Below are positions 52,299 to 60,638 of a stretch of DNA of 60,638 nt, piece by piece. The position numbers were made by a program, and so were the translations under genes. This DNA comes from Pyxidicoccus fallax (GTDB taxonomy: Bacteria > Myxococcota > Myxococcia > Myxococcales > Myxococcaceae). The DNA lies in the NCBI RefSeq assembly GCF_012933655.1, contig NZ_JABBJJ010000031.1:1-60638 (forward strand), read 5' to 3'. A model generated the notes under the pieces. The model worked only from the letters and a program-made list of their open reading frames with translations, was not told where the DNA came from and searched no databases. Positions within the stretch are counted from its first letter, which is position 1. The number at the start of each line of letters is the position of its first letter.

Positions 52299-53096
52299 AT
52301 GTCCCCCCTTTCTTCTCCCGCGCTCTCGTCAGCGCAGCTCGAGCAGTTCATCACCGAGGGCTTCGTCCGCCTCGACAATGCCTTTCCCCGCGCCGTGGCC
52401 GACGAGGCCCGCGCCATCCTCTGGGCCGACACGGGCTGCGACCCGGATAATCCCAGCACCTGGACGCGGCCCGTCATCCGCCTCAACCAGTATGCCCATC
52501 CACCCTTCCGGGCCGCCGCGAACACGCCGGTCCTGCATCAGGCGTTCGACCAGCTCGTCGGTCCCGGCCGGTGGCAGAAGCGCGGCACCCTCGGCACCTT
52601 CCCGGTCCGGTTCCCCTCGGCGGAAGACCCGGGCGACGCGGGATGGCATGTCGACGCGTCCTTCGGCTACGAGCACCCCGACTTCATGCAGTGGCGCGTC
52701 AACGTCTCCAGCACGGGCAGGGCCCTGCTCATGCTGTTCCTCTTCTCCGACGTGGGAGAGGACGACGCGCCGACGCGCATCCGAGTGGGCTCGCACCTGG
52801 ACATCGCCCGTCAGCTCGCGCCCGCGGGCGACGCGGGGATGACGTTGGGCGAATTGGCGGCGGACGACTTCGCGGGCAGTGCCCACCGTCCCGTCGCGCT
52901 GGCCACGGGCGACGCGGGCACCGTGTATCTCTGCCATCCCTTCCTGGTGCATGCGGCCCAGCCGCATCGGGGCAGGAACCCGCGCTTCATGGCACAGCCG
53001 CCGCTCCTGCCCGCGCAGCCCCTGTCCCGCCAGCGGCCGGAGGGGGACTTCTCACCGGTGGAGCTCGCCATCCGGCAGGCACTTCAGATGACTTGA
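52299..53096 (+). CDS. PhyH-like Fe(II)/2-oxoglutarate dioxygenase
   Basis: A 265-residue protein from the ATG at 52299; an upstream in-frame GTG at 52269 is less likely. GWHVDASFG gives the HxD iron ligands; VYLCHPFLVHAAQPHRGRNP supplies the distal His and the 2-oxoglutarate-binding Arg, as in phytanoyl-CoA hydroxylase-like enzymes. It stands alone. The small-molecule substrate is unknown. Confidence 0.85.
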   Translation: MSPLSSPALSSAQLEQFITEGFVRLDNAFPRAVADEARAILWADTGCDPDNPSTWTRPVIRLNQYAHPPFRAAANTPVLHQAFDQLVGPGRWQKRGTLGTFPVRFPSAEDPGDAGWHVDASFGYEHPDFMQWRVNVSSTGRALLMLFLFSDVGEDDAPTRIRVGSHLDIARQLAPAGDAGMTLGELAADDFAGSAHRPVALATGDAGTVYLCHPFLVHAAQPHRGRNPRFMAQPPLLPAQPLSRQRPEGDFSPVELAIRQALQMT

Positions 53097-53156
53097 TGCA
53101 CTGACGTGGGGGGCGTCGGTGTGACGCCTCCCGCGTCGAGTCTCCATGCCGTGCGT

Positions 53157-53621
53157 TCACTTCGCGCCGGGCGTGGCGCGGAAGGCGAGCATGGGGCGGA
53201 ACGCCGCGCGGTACGCCCAGGCCAGGTAGAGGTGCATGACGAGGAGGACGACGGTCATCCCCATCCCCATCGGCGCGAGGAAGACGTGGAACGCGACGAT
53301 GTTGACCATGACGGGCGCGAGCAGGGTCAGCGCCAACGGCACGAAGCGGTTGGCCAGCAGCAGCACGCCCACGAGCACCTCGGTGCCCTTGATGAGCGGG
53401 AACATGTAGCCCGTCTTCATGAGCGCCTCGCTGAACGCGACGGAGGCCTCGGGCATGGGCTCGGCGGGCGGCGGGATGAAGTTGAGGAAGCCGTTCAGCC
53501 CGAAGACGAAGAAGAGCAGCCCCATCAGGAACCGCACCACCGTCGGGATATGGCGGGTCAGCGACTTCGTGCCCTGCCCCGCTCCGGCGACCTCCACATT
53601 CAGCGTCGTTCCCGTTCCCAT
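53157..53621 (-). CDS. DoxX-like membrane protein
   Basis: A 154-residue protein with four hydrophobic helices: RFLMGLLFFVFGLNGFLNF, PLIKGTEVLVGVLLLANRFV, LTLLAPVMVNIVAFHVFL and VVLLVMHLYLAWAYRAAF. It follows the DoxX-like pattern, including the NGF and G-x-E-V-x-x-G positions. Function is not established. Confidence 0.8.
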   Translation of the reverse strand: MGTGTTLNVEVAGAGQGTKSLTRHIPTVVRFLMGLLFFVFGLNGFLNFIPPPAEPMPEASVAFSEALMKTGYMFPLIKGTEVLVGVLLLANRFVPLALTLLAPVMVNIVAFHVFLAPMGMGMTVVLLVMHLYLAWAYRAAFRPMLAFRATPGAK

Positions 53622-53817
53622 GGCGTGCTCCCCTTCGTGGTTCCTACAGGTGGCGCCGGGACCGCCGGACCGTCATGGCCCGGTGTGGCCCCCGCTTCTG
53701 TAGTGACGACGAATGGGGTTCCGGAGGATCGACACGCCGGAAGATTTTCCCGGCGTGCCTTTCAAACGCCCGGAATCACGGGGCGTCCTACCCGGGGGAG
53801 CGGGCGGGCAGCCAGGA

Positions 53818-55380
53818 CTACGGGGTAAATGGGGTCGGGTTCGGCACCGGGGGAATGGTGACCGCCTGCCCGTAGACCAGGGTGTTGCCCGTCACCGTCC
53901 CGGACGCGTTCAGCCGGCTCGCGTCCAGCAGGGTGCCGCTGACGCCCTCGACGTTGAAGAGGCACTGCGTATCGCAGTCGTAAGCCACGAGCTTCGCGGC
54001 ATTGCTGGAGCGCACGGTGATGTCGCGCGCCGTGGTCGATCCCGAGCGCATGAAGAAGTGCGCGTCCCGGGGCTGGTAGCTGGTGACGGATTCGACGCGC
54101 GGGCCCGGCGTCACCGACTGCCACAGGCGGAAGTTGCGCTTGCACTCGGCGGCGACGGTGTCGCGGATGAGCATGTTGCGCACCTTGGTGTCGATGCAGC
54201 CGTCCTCCGAGCCGCGGAAGTAGCTGCCCTCGACGAGGACGTCGCTCGCCGTGCTCTCGCCGTCGATGCCGTCTCCCTGCGTGTAGCCCGTCTGCATGCC
54301 GATGACGTTGAGCACGGTGGTGTTGCGGACCACCACGTTGCGCGCGGTGTCGTAGAAGGCGATGCCCACCGGGTAGTCACTGCCCTGCCCGCCAATCCGG
54401 TCGGGCTGCATGTCGATGTACGTGTTCTCGATGAGCACGCCGTTGGTGTTCGACGCGAGGAAGATGCCGCCGCGCGTGAACTGGAGAATCATCGACTCGC
54501 GCACCGTGAGGTCGGTGACCGCCGTGGTGCTGGAGCGCTCGATGTCCACGCACGTGGCGACGTTCTCCGCCCGGAACCGGCTGAGCGTCACGTGCGAGGC
54601 GGGCGCCTGCGCGCGAAACGCGAAGCAACTGCCGACGTGGCGGAACTCCAGGTTGTGGAAGACGAGGTTGCTGGCGCGCACGTGGAACGCCACCGGCCCC
54701 GACTTCGCGCGCGTGGAGGCGTCGAAGGTGGACTGGAACACGGGCCGTCCGAGAATGCCCTTGATGGTGACGGGCGCGCCCTCGGCGCCACCCGCCGTGA
54801 CGTAGTAGCCCGTGGAGTACGTCCCCCCGTGGATGCAGACCTGCCCGCCCGGCCCCACCGCGGTGATGAACGCGTTGAGGTTCGCCATCGTCCCGGCGTT
54901 CTCCGGCGTCAGGCCACTCTTCGTCCCGGCTCCGGTGACGGAGATGTGGCGCACGGCGGTGCCGGCACACTCGCTGGCCGTCGGAGTCGTATACAGCCCG
55001 TTCGAGTACAGCGAGGTCGTCTCCGCCGTGGAGCCCTTGATGCGCACGCGGAACTCGTAGCGCGTGCCATTGGTCAACCCCGTCACCACGTAGGTGGTGT
55101 TGGAGCCCGCGCTCCGGTAGCTCCACGTCCCATCGGCCACGCGGAAGCGCACCTGGTACTGCTCGCTGCCCGCGGTGGGTGAGCTCCAGCGGAGCGTCAC
55201 CTGCGAGTCTCCGGGCACCGCCTCCAGCAGCGTGGGCGCCGTGAGCGCAGCCTCCACGGTGCCGATGGCGTCGCCCTCCTCCACCGCGTCGTCCTCGCCG
55301 ACGGACCGCGGGCCACAGGCCAGGTGGAGCACGACGGCTCCCATCAACAGCACGATGTATTTCTCTGTAGGACGCCTCAT
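53818..55380 (-). CDS. Lipoprotein with FN3 and right-handed beta-helix domains
   Basis: A 520-residue lipoprotein from ATG 55380 (GTG one codon earlier), with AAGGAAGGAA upstream and signal VLHLACGPRS. Residues 48-130 are a fibronectin type III domain (LLEAVPGDSQVTLRWSSP, YQVRFRV). The rest is a parallel beta-helix (GGTYSTGYYVTAGGAEG, RASNLVFHNLEFRHVGS, NTNGVLIENTYIDMQ, VRNMLIRDTVAAEC), as in polysaccharide lyases and pectinases. It is probably a surface glycan-binding or -cutting protein. Confidence 0.88.
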   Translation of the reverse strand: MRRPTEKYIVLLMGAVVLHLACGPRSVGEDDAVEEGDAIGTVEAALTAPTLLEAVPGDSQVTLRWSSPTAGSEQYQVRFRVADGTWSYRSAGSNTTYVVTGLTNGTRYEFRVRIKGSTAETTSLYSNGLYTTPTASECAGTAVRHISVTGAGTKSGLTPENAGTMANLNAFITAVGPGGQVCIHGGTYSTGYYVTAGGAEGAPVTIKGILGRPVFQSTFDASTRAKSGPVAFHVRASNLVFHNLEFRHVGSCFAFRAQAPASHVTLSRFRAENVATCVDIERSSTTAVTDLTVRESMILQFTRGGIFLASNTNGVLIENTYIDMQPDRIGGQGSDYPVGIAFYDTARNVVVRNTTVLNVIGMQTGYTQGDGIDGESTASDVLVEGSYFRGSEDGCIDTKVRNMLIRDTVAAECKRNFRLWQSVTPGPRVESVTSYQPRDAHFFMRSGSTTARDITVRSSNAAKLVAYDCDTQCLFNVEGVSGTLLDASRLNASGTVTGNTLVYGQAVTIPPVPNPTPFTP

Positions 55381-55451
55381 CACTGTCTGTTCCTTCCTTG
55401 CCGGCCATTCAGGGCCGTAGGGGTTTTCGGCTTCAGGAACAGAACAGTTGC

Positions 55452-55562
55452 GGCGACACCCGAATCACCCTGGGCGTGGAGAACGGCGTGGCGGGCATCA
55501 CCCTCCACGACGCCCAGGGCAAGCCGCGGTTGCGGCTCGCGGTCGACAAGGACGGCAAAGGC
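55452..55562 (+). pseudogene. Fragment of a beta-rich protein
   Basis: A short plus-strand stretch reads TRITLGVENGVAGITLHDAQ, then GKPRLRLAVDKDGKG, which has the regular pattern of repeated beta-strand modules. It has neither a convincing start nor a conserved end and lies between two convergent transcripts. I cannot name a family. Confidence 0.3.
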
Positions 55563-55575
55563 GCGGGTCGCAGGG

Positions 55576-55609
55576 GTAACGCCCGCTCCGGCGAGCCCGT
55601 GGGCGTTAC
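55576..55609 (-). terminator. Hairpin at end of the YCII gene
   Basis: A 9-bp perfect stem (GTAACGCCC / GGGCGTTAC, loop of 16) overlaps the stop codon of the minus-strand YCII gene and could terminate it. Confidence 0.5.
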
Positions 55610-56046
55610 GACTTCTTGTGCTGCTGCCGCTCGAGCTCGGCGCGCAGACGGTCCTCCTGGGCGCGCAGCTCCGGCGTGAACTCGGCGCCGAAGTCCTCGG
55701 CCTCGAAGACCGGGCGGAGTTCGATCTCCGACTCCTCACCGGGCATGGGGTCCGGGCAGCGGCGTACCCACTCCACGGCCTCGTCCATCGACTTCACCTG
55801 CCAGATCCAGTAGCCGGCGATGAGTTCCTTCGTCTCGGCGAACGGGCCGTCGATGACGGTCTTCTTCCCGCCCGAGAACCGCACGCGCTTGCCCCGGCGG
55901 CTCGGGTGGAGGCCGTCGCCGGCCAGCATGATGCCGGCCTTCACCAGCTCCTCGTTGAACCGGCCCATGTCGGTCATCAGCTTCTCGTCGGGCATGACGC
56001 CGGCCTCGGAGTTCTTCGTCGCCTTGATGATCACCATGACTCGCAT
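55606..56046 (-). CDS. YCII-family protein
   Basis: A 146-residue cytoplasmic protein with the DGP-family YCII pattern: MRVMVIIKATKNSEAG, FNEELVKAGIMLAGDGLHPS, TVIDGPFAETKELIAGYWIW and a charged C-terminal helix of Glu/Arg/Gln. YCII-like proteins often occur with sigma factors; none is seen next to it here. Its product is probably a small enzyme or ligand-binding protein. Confidence 0.85.
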   Translation of the reverse strand: MRVMVIIKATKNSEAGVMPDEKLMTDMGRFNEELVKAGIMLAGDGLHPSRRGKRVRFSGGKKTVIDGPFAETKELIAGYWIWQVKSMDEAVEWVRRCPDPMPGEESEIELRPVFEAEDFGAEFTPELRAQEDRLRAELERQQHKKS

Positions 56047-56386
56047 CGTCGTTTCCTTTCAGGTTGGGGGGACGCTCCCCCCTCTCGAAATGGCGACGAA
56101 AGAGCCTGCCAAGGATCGACATGGCACCAAAAGATTCGTCAGCGCCGATTCGTCAGCGCGTTGGCCATTCCGGCAAACACTTCGTGGATTCCAACACTTG
56201 GAGGCGCTCCCTTCGCCGCGCCCTCCCCCGCCCGCTCGCCGGGCTCGCGCGCCTGCTGACGGCGGCATCGTCGGCCGCATGGGACTTCGAGTGCGGGGGA
56301 AGCGTGGGCGGAAGAATGCCCCGCAACTCCTCGGCCCCCGCCGTGTTCATGACGGACGTCACCGCGAATTTCAGGAGAACGTCGTC
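56047..56386. other. Gap without recognisable gene
   Basis: About 340 bases between divergent genes. I find only a 14-bp tandem repeat (GATTCGTCAGCGCC then GATTCGTCAGCGCG) at 56133-56160 and the AGGAG of the next gene. No protein-like frame is convincing. Confidence 0.5.
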
Positions 56387-56794
56387 ATGAACGGTCGGAT
56401 GATTCGTTGGACCCTGCTGGCTTCGCTGTCGCTGTCGTCCCTCGCGCTCGCGGAGACCCCGCGCCAGGAGGCCCGGCAGGAGCTGCGGGAGGGACGGCAG
56501 AACGCTCGCGACGCGAAGCAGGACGGGCGGCAGGAGGCGCGCGGGGAACGGCGGGAGGGGCGGCAGGACGCTCGCGACGCGAAGCAGGACGCTCGCGACG
56601 AGGCGAGGGCCGAGCTCTCCGCGGGAGATGTCGCCGCGGCCCGGCAGGAACTCCGCGACGGGCGGCAGGACGCCCGGGAGAGCCGGCAGGATGGCCGTGC
56701 GGATGCCCGGGATGCACGGCGGGACGGGCGGCAGGAGGCGCGAGAAGAGCGACGGGAGGGACGGCAGGAGGCGCGAGAAGCCCTCCGTCCGTGA
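56387..56794 (+). CDS. Secreted Arg/Glu/Asp/Gln-rich repeat protein
   Basis: A 135-residue protein with AGGAG before the ATG and a signal peptide (RWTLLASLSLSSLALA). The mature part is almost entirely imperfect repeats of R-Q-E/D-A-R (ARQELREGRQNARDAKQDG, RQEARGERREG), about 4-7 residues apart. It should be a long charged helix or disordered chain with no hydrophobic core. Function is unknown; a periplasmic or envelope role is likely. Confidence 0.7.
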   Translation: MNGRMIRWTLLASLSLSSLALAETPRQEARQELREGRQNARDAKQDGRQEARGERREGRQDARDAKQDARDEARAELSAGDVAAARQELRDGRQDARESRQDGRADARDARRDGRQEAREERREGRQEAREALRP

Positions 56795-56970
56795 CGCGCG
56801 GGCAGGGGCTCCCGTCGTCCCGCTCTCCCTGCCCCATCCGCCCGTCGTGCACGAATCGCTCGGGGCTGTCGTTGAAAGGTTGCAACAAGCGATTGTCACA
56901 CGGGACGTGGTTCTCGCCGGAGGGACCTCGGGGTTGAATGGCCGTTCCCCGCAGACCCGAGGAGCCCTCC

Positions 56971-57741
56971 ATGAAGCCACTTCATCCTGGTCGCATCGCA
57001 CTGCTCACCCTCGTCCTCCTGTTCGGCGCCGCGGGCACGGCACGCGCGAACGAGCCGAACGTCCGGCTGGCGTACGCGAAGCTTCAGAAGACGTGCGGCA
57101 CGACGGCCTGCAACCGCCTCGTCGGCGTGGTGGAGGTGAAGAACCTCGCCTACGAGAAGCAGGTGACGCTCGTCTATACCGCCGACGGTGTGCAGTGGAA
57201 CGAGACGGCCGCCAGCTACACCGCCCCCGCGAGCAACGGCTACGAGCGCTGGACCTTCACCCAGGACGTGCCCGCGGGCGCGGAGGCCCGCTTCGCGCTG
57301 CGCTACATCACGGCGGGACAGACGTCGTGGGACAACAACGGCGGCGCCGACTACCGGGTGGGCGGCGCGAGCGCGCCGGAGTTCCTCCTCGGGAGCACGA
57401 CGGTGAAGCTGGACACCGCCATCCTGCAGCCCGGCCGCTCGGGCTTCTACGTCCATGGCACCGTGGTGCTGAAGAACCTGGCCTACGCGAAGAGCGTGAC
57501 GGTGGTCTCCACCATCGACAACTGGGCCACCGCGCAGGAGTACACCGGCTTCTACCAGGAGACGCTGCCCGGCAATCAGGAGCGCTGGTACATCAGCATC
57601 CCCACCCAGTCGAACAGCTCGACGACGGTGCCCACGGTGCGCTTCGCCATCCGCTACACGGTGGATGGCGTGACGTACTGGGACAACAACCTCGGGGCGA
57701 ACTACTCGGTCTCGTACCCGGACAACAACACCATCCCCTGA
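56971..57741 (+). CDS. Secreted tandem CBM21-like protein
   Basis: A 256-residue protein with a signal peptide (LLTLVLLFGAAGTARA). It consists of two similar domains of about 100 residues, each with V-K-N-L-A-Y near the start (VEVKNLAYEKQVTLVYTADG; VVLKNLAYAKSVTVVSTIDN) and WDNN at the end (QTSWDNNGGADYRV; VTYWDNNLGANYSV). These are the hallmarks of CBM21 carbohydrate-binding modules. There is no catalytic domain, so it is probably a glycan-binding protein. Confidence 0.85.
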   Translation: MKPLHPGRIALLTLVLLFGAAGTARANEPNVRLAYAKLQKTCGTTACNRLVGVVEVKNLAYEKQVTLVYTADGVQWNETAASYTAPASNGYERWTFTQDVPAGAEARFALRYITAGQTSWDNNGGADYRVGGASAPEFLLGSTTVKLDTAILQPGRSGFYVHGTVVLKNLAYAKSVTVVSTIDNWATAQEYTGFYQETLPGNQERWYISIPTQSNSSTTVPTVRFAIRYTVDGVTYWDNNLGANYSVSYPDNNTIP

Positions 57742-57800
57742 GCCTCGTGGCTCCGGCGGGAGCAACGCTCCTCCCGCTGGAGCCGGCCTCCGGAGTCACG

Positions 57801-58361
57801 ATGACGCCCTACGACGCCGCGGTGCGCTCGCTCAGCAACGAGGTGCTCGAACTCCTTCGTGAAGGCGGATGGAGTGAGTCGCGGCGTGTGCCCCTGGACG
57901 AGGCCAGGGCTTCACTGGTGTCGCAGGGCGCCCCGCTCCACGCCTACGCCGAAGAGCTCCTCCACTCCCTCGACGGGCTTCAACTGCACAATCCCGCCAC
58001 GGGCCGAAGCCTGAAGGTGAGCGCCGTGGATATCTGCGACTGGCTGGACGAGGAGGACTTGTCATACGTCCAGGCACTCTTCGCGCCTTCCGCGTGTCCG
58101 GTGGCCCTGGGGGCCCGCGCTTCGCCGGAGTTCCCGATAACGAGTCCGACCGCCTCGTGCGGCGCCTTTCCCGAAAGCTTCTTCTACGTCGCCGAGGATG
58201 GTCGATGGCTCTGCATCGACACCTACTGGGGCGGGGCCTGGTTCTTCCCCCACCTGGACGCGGCGCTCCGGTTCGCGTTGCTCCAGGAGGAATTCGAGAC
58301 GGGCCGGGTGCCACTCACACGCGAGCAGTGCCCTCCCGGGACCTGGGATGACGGGGATTGA
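57801..58361 (+). CDS. SUKH-3-like immunity protein
   Basis: A 186-residue cytoplasmic protein. LREGGWSESRRVPLDEARAS, HAYAEELLHSLDGLQL and FFYVAEDGRWLCIDTYWGG follow the SUKH-3 layout. SUKH proteins neutralise polymorphic toxins. No toxin gene is adjacent, so this is an orphan. Confidence 0.65.
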   Translation: MTPYDAAVRSLSNEVLELLREGGWSESRRVPLDEARASLVSQGAPLHAYAEELLHSLDGLQLHNPATGRSLKVSAVDICDWLDEEDLSYVQALFAPSACPVALGARASPEFPITSPTASCGAFPESFFYVAEDGRWLCIDTYWGGAWFFPHLDAALRFALLQEEFETGRVPLTREQCPPGTWDDGD

Positions 58362-58377
58362 CCCCTTCCGGAGCCCC

Positions 58378-59601
58378 TCAGCGCTCCGCGCGCGGAAGGC
58401 GGACACGGAAGGTCGTGCCCGCCTCCGGCGTGGACTCCACGTCGACCTGGCCGCCATGGGCCCGGACGATCTGGTCCACGATGAAGAGCCCCAGGCCGAT
58501 GTTCTGGCGCTCGCCTTCATCCGTCCCCCGCCTCATGGGCTCGAACAGGCCGGGCACCACGTGCGCCGGAATGGGCGTGCCATCGTTGCTCACGGAGAGG
58601 ACGACCGTGGGGCCCTCCTCCTCGATGCGCGCCCGGATGGGCGTCCCCGGTGGGCTGTACTGCACGGCGTTCGTCAGCAGGTTGGTGAGCACCTGGGCGA
58701 TGCGGTCCGGGTCCCATGAGCCCTGCGCATCCCCCGCGCACTCCACGTCGAACCGGCGCCCGGGCACCGCCGTCCCCACCTCGTCCACCACCTGCCGGGT
58801 GATGGCCTGGAGGTTCATGGCCATGCGCTTCACGGGAAGCGACTGGCCCATGCGGACCTGGGTGAAGTCGAGCAGGTCGTGGATGAGCCGGTCCGCCCTT
58901 CTCGCGGACTCCAGGATGACGCCCAGGCCCTGGCGGAGCCGGTCATCCAAATCCTTGCGGCGCAGCAGCGTGGCCGCCGACAGGCTGATGGCATTGACGG
59001 GGTTGCGCAAATCATGGCTCACGATGCCGATGAGCTGCTCGCGCAACTGCGCCGCCTCCTTCGCGCCGAGGAGCTGCGCGTCGCGCCGGACCAGCTCGTC
59101 CTCCTGCTCGAGCTGGTGGCCCACCAGGTCCCCCAGGTGGCGGAAGATCTCCAGCTTGCTCTCGGGCACGTCGACCGGGCGCGAGTCCAGCGCGCACATC
59201 ACGCCGAAGAAGCTGCCGTCCCTGCGGAACAGCGGCACGGCGATGTAGCTCTCCACGTTGTAGAGCTTCGGCGCCGGGTGCGTGGCGAACCGCGAGTCCT
59301 GGCTCGCATGCCGGATGAGGATGGGCGTCCCCATGCCGCGCACCGTGTTGCAGAAGGTGGTGGTGACCACCAGCGTGTCCCCGGGGTTCAACCCGAAGCC
59401 CATCTCGTCCAGCACCGCGCAACACGTCCAGGCCTCGTCCGAGACACGTGCCACCACGCCCAGCCGGAGCCCCGTGGTCTCCAGCATCAGGCGCAGCACG
59501 GTCTTCACCGCTTCGATGCGGCCAACCAGCGCGACATCCCTGGCGTGTGGCGATTCAGGAGAAGGACTGCTCGTCGAGGTGGGCGTCCACGCGTAGGCCA
59601 T
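58378..59601 (-). CDS. GAF-domain sensor histidine kinase
   Basis: A 407-residue soluble kinase from the ATG at 59601. Residues 28-175 form a GAF domain (LGVVARVSDEAWTCCAVLDE, YIAVPLFRRDGSFFGVMCAL). The kinase part has the H-box VSHDLRNPVNAI with His196, the N-box NLLTNAVQYSPPG and G-boxes SNDGTPIP and NIGLGLFIVDQI. The input Cys-Cys in the GAF domain could sense redox state or a small ligand. It is divergent from the DacB-like gene. Confidence 0.92.
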   Translation of the reverse strand: MAYAWTPTSTSSPSPESPHARDVALVGRIEAVKTVLRLMLETTGLRLGVVARVSDEAWTCCAVLDEMGFGLNPGDTLVVTTTFCNTVRGMGTPILIRHASQDSRFATHPAPKLYNVESYIAVPLFRRDGSFFGVMCALDSRPVDVPESKLEIFRHLGDLVGHQLEQEDELVRRDAQLLGAKEAAQLREQLIGIVSHDLRNPVNAISLSAATLLRRKDLDDRLRQGLGVILESARRADRLIHDLLDFTQVRMGQSLPVKRMAMNLQAITRQVVDEVGTAVPGRRFDVECAGDAQGSWDPDRIAQVLTNLLTNAVQYSPPGTPIRARIEEEGPTVVLSVSNDGTPIPAHVVPGLFEPMRRGTDEGERQNIGLGLFIVDQIVRAHGGQVDVESTPEAGTTFRVRLPRAER

Positions 59602-59753
59602 GCCCCCCAACTCTACCGCCCGGCCCGGGCGTCGCGCCCGAGAGTGGTGCTTTGTTGGGTCGTATACCGAACGGCCAACCACGAACGCCGCGCGGACGGG
59701 CGCGCGGGTCCGCGATGACAGCGGAAGTCCCCGGCGGTAGCGTGGCCGCCGAC

Positions 59754-60638
59754 ATGCGCCGCGCACTCCTCGCCCCGCTGCTGCTGGCCTCCCTCTCGCT
59801 CGCCGGTTGTGTCCGCGAGAAGCGCCCCGAAGGGGACACCTTCCCCTCGCTCGCCCGCTCCCTCTTCGACACGCTGGAGGACGAAGGCGCGTTGGCGAGC
59901 GCCTACGTGGTGGACGCCGAGACGGGAGCGCCGCTCTATGCGCACCGCGAGCACGTCCGCCTGCTGCCCGCCTCCACGATGAAGGTGGTGTCCACCGCCT
60001 CCGTGCTCTCCGCGCTGGGCCCGGACTTCCGCTACCAGACGCCGGTGGCACTGGAGGGCACCCAGGTGGACGGCCTCTTCCTGGGGGACGTGGTGGTGGA
60101 GGCGCAGGGGGACCCGTCGCTGGGCTCGTGGCGCTTCCCGGAGACGGCGCTCGCGTGCGAGCAGGTGGCGGACGCCATGCTCGCTCGCGGCATCCGCCAG
60201 TGGCGCGGACAGGTGCGCGTGCGGGGCACCGACGAGGCGGACTTCCCCTTCGGTCCAGGCTGGGCGTGGGATGACGCCGCGTACGCGTACAGCGCCGCGC
60301 CCACCGGCTTCGTCTTCCGGGAGAACGTGGTGGACCTGTCGCTGTCCCGCGAGGCGGGCGCGGACTGCGCGCAGCCGCCCACCGTGCGGCTGACGCCCGC
60401 CTTCGCCTCGCTGTCCGCCGTGGTGAGCGTGGACATGAACGCCGAGCGCGCCAACCTCGCCTGCACGCGCCTGCGCGGGGGCCCCGGGGTGCGCTGCGTA
60501 TGGCGCTCGCCCGCCAACCAGTGCCCGCGCACCGCCAACGTGAAGCTGGCCGTGGACGAGCCCCAGGTCCTCTTCTCCGCGTGCGTGGAGGAGGCCCTGC
60601 TCAAGCGCGGCGTGCCCCGCCTCCCCGCGACGCTGGAG
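59754..60638 (+). CDS. dacB: DacB-type D-Ala-D-Ala carboxypeptidase (partial, runs off window)
   Basis: The reading frame starts at ATG 59754 and stays open to the window end, about 295 residues. It begins with a lipoprotein signal (LLLASLSLAGCVRE), followed by SAYVVDAETGAPLYAHREHV and the active-site SxxK motif LPASTMKVVSTASVL. GDVVVEAQGDPSLGS and WAWDDAAYAYSAAPTGFV are typical of the PBP4/DacB family (peptidase S13). It trims peptidoglycan stems in the periplasm. The SxN and KTG motifs should lie beyond the window. Confidence 0.85.
   Translation, partial: MRRALLAPLLLASLSLAGCVREKRPEGDTFPSLARSLFDTLEDEGALASAYVVDAETGAPLYAHREHVRLLPASTMKVVSTASVLSALGPDFRYQTPVALEGTQVDGLFLGDVVVEAQGDPSLGSWRFPETALACEQVADAMLARGIRQWRGQVRVRGTDEADFPFGPGWAWDDAAYAYSAAPTGFVFRENVVDLSLSREAGADCAQPPTVRLTPAFASLSAVVSVDMNAERANLACTRLRGGPGVRCVWRSPANQCPRTANVKLAVDEPQVLFSACVEEALLKRGVPRLPATLE

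Overview
The window reads as myxobacterial chromosome, most likely a member of the Myxococcaceae. It is GC-rich with strong GC at third codon positions. It holds many secreted lipoproteins with myxobacterial traits: RCC1 and kelch repeats, Cys-rich modules, CxxCH lipoproteins, HEIGH metallopeptidases, hybrid histidine kinases and polymorphic toxin/immunity genes. No rRNA gene, complete tRNA or CRISPR array is visible.

Layout. At 0.1-4.2 kb a membrane-anchored TPR-CHAT protein is followed by a transglutaminase-like protein. At 4.3-7.4 kb three JmjC/cupin-like oxygenase paralogues (one without its iron ligands) surround a 56-residue Pro/Asn-rich mini-gene. From 7.6 to 19.8 kb lie ordinary genes: a Cys-repeat secreted protein, a PD-(D/E)XK-like protein, a Zn protease, a hybrid kinase, a GAF/VTT pair, a double-PA14 lipoprotein and a two-gene RdgC-like unit. 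At 19.6-22.9 kb a minus-strand polymorphic-toxin cassette runs ketosynthase-like protein, AHH nuclease, Imm11, Imm49-like remnant. It is followed by two fragments of Ser/Thr-kinase start regions, a histidine kinase and a kelch lipoprotein.

From 27.6 to 43.4 kb there is a mosaic island bounded by two identical 27-bp copies of a tRNA 3' end. It carries a Tse3-Tsi3-type muramidase/immunity pair, secreted metalloproteases (M57-like, astacin), an RCC1-repeat lipoprotein and a BON/metallophosphoesterase/LOG group. It also has many gene stumps (methyltransferase, PAP2, Calx-beta, ISAzo13-like, Cys-rich lipoprotein, CPBP). Three copies of one dead IS91-type transposase tail and two copies of a 66-bp palindromic repeat sit at the junctions. 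No integrase is visible.

From 43.4 to 60.6 kb accessory chromosomal genes return: a TetR/MFS pair with a twin operator, a yellow/MRJP-like protein, a CxxCH lipoprotein, GFA, an M4 protease with a crystallin-like tail, a PhyH-like oxygenase, DoxX, a beta-helix lipoprotein, YCII, a low-complexity charged secreted protein, a tandem CBM21-like protein, an orphan SUKH-3 protein, a GAF histidine kinase and the start of a DacB-type peptidase cut by the window end.

The most promising candidates for something new are the oxygenase trio with its Pro/Asn mini-gene, the ketosynthase-AHH-immunity cassette, and the recombination history of the 27.6-43.4 kb island. All names rest on reading motifs by eye; no search was run.
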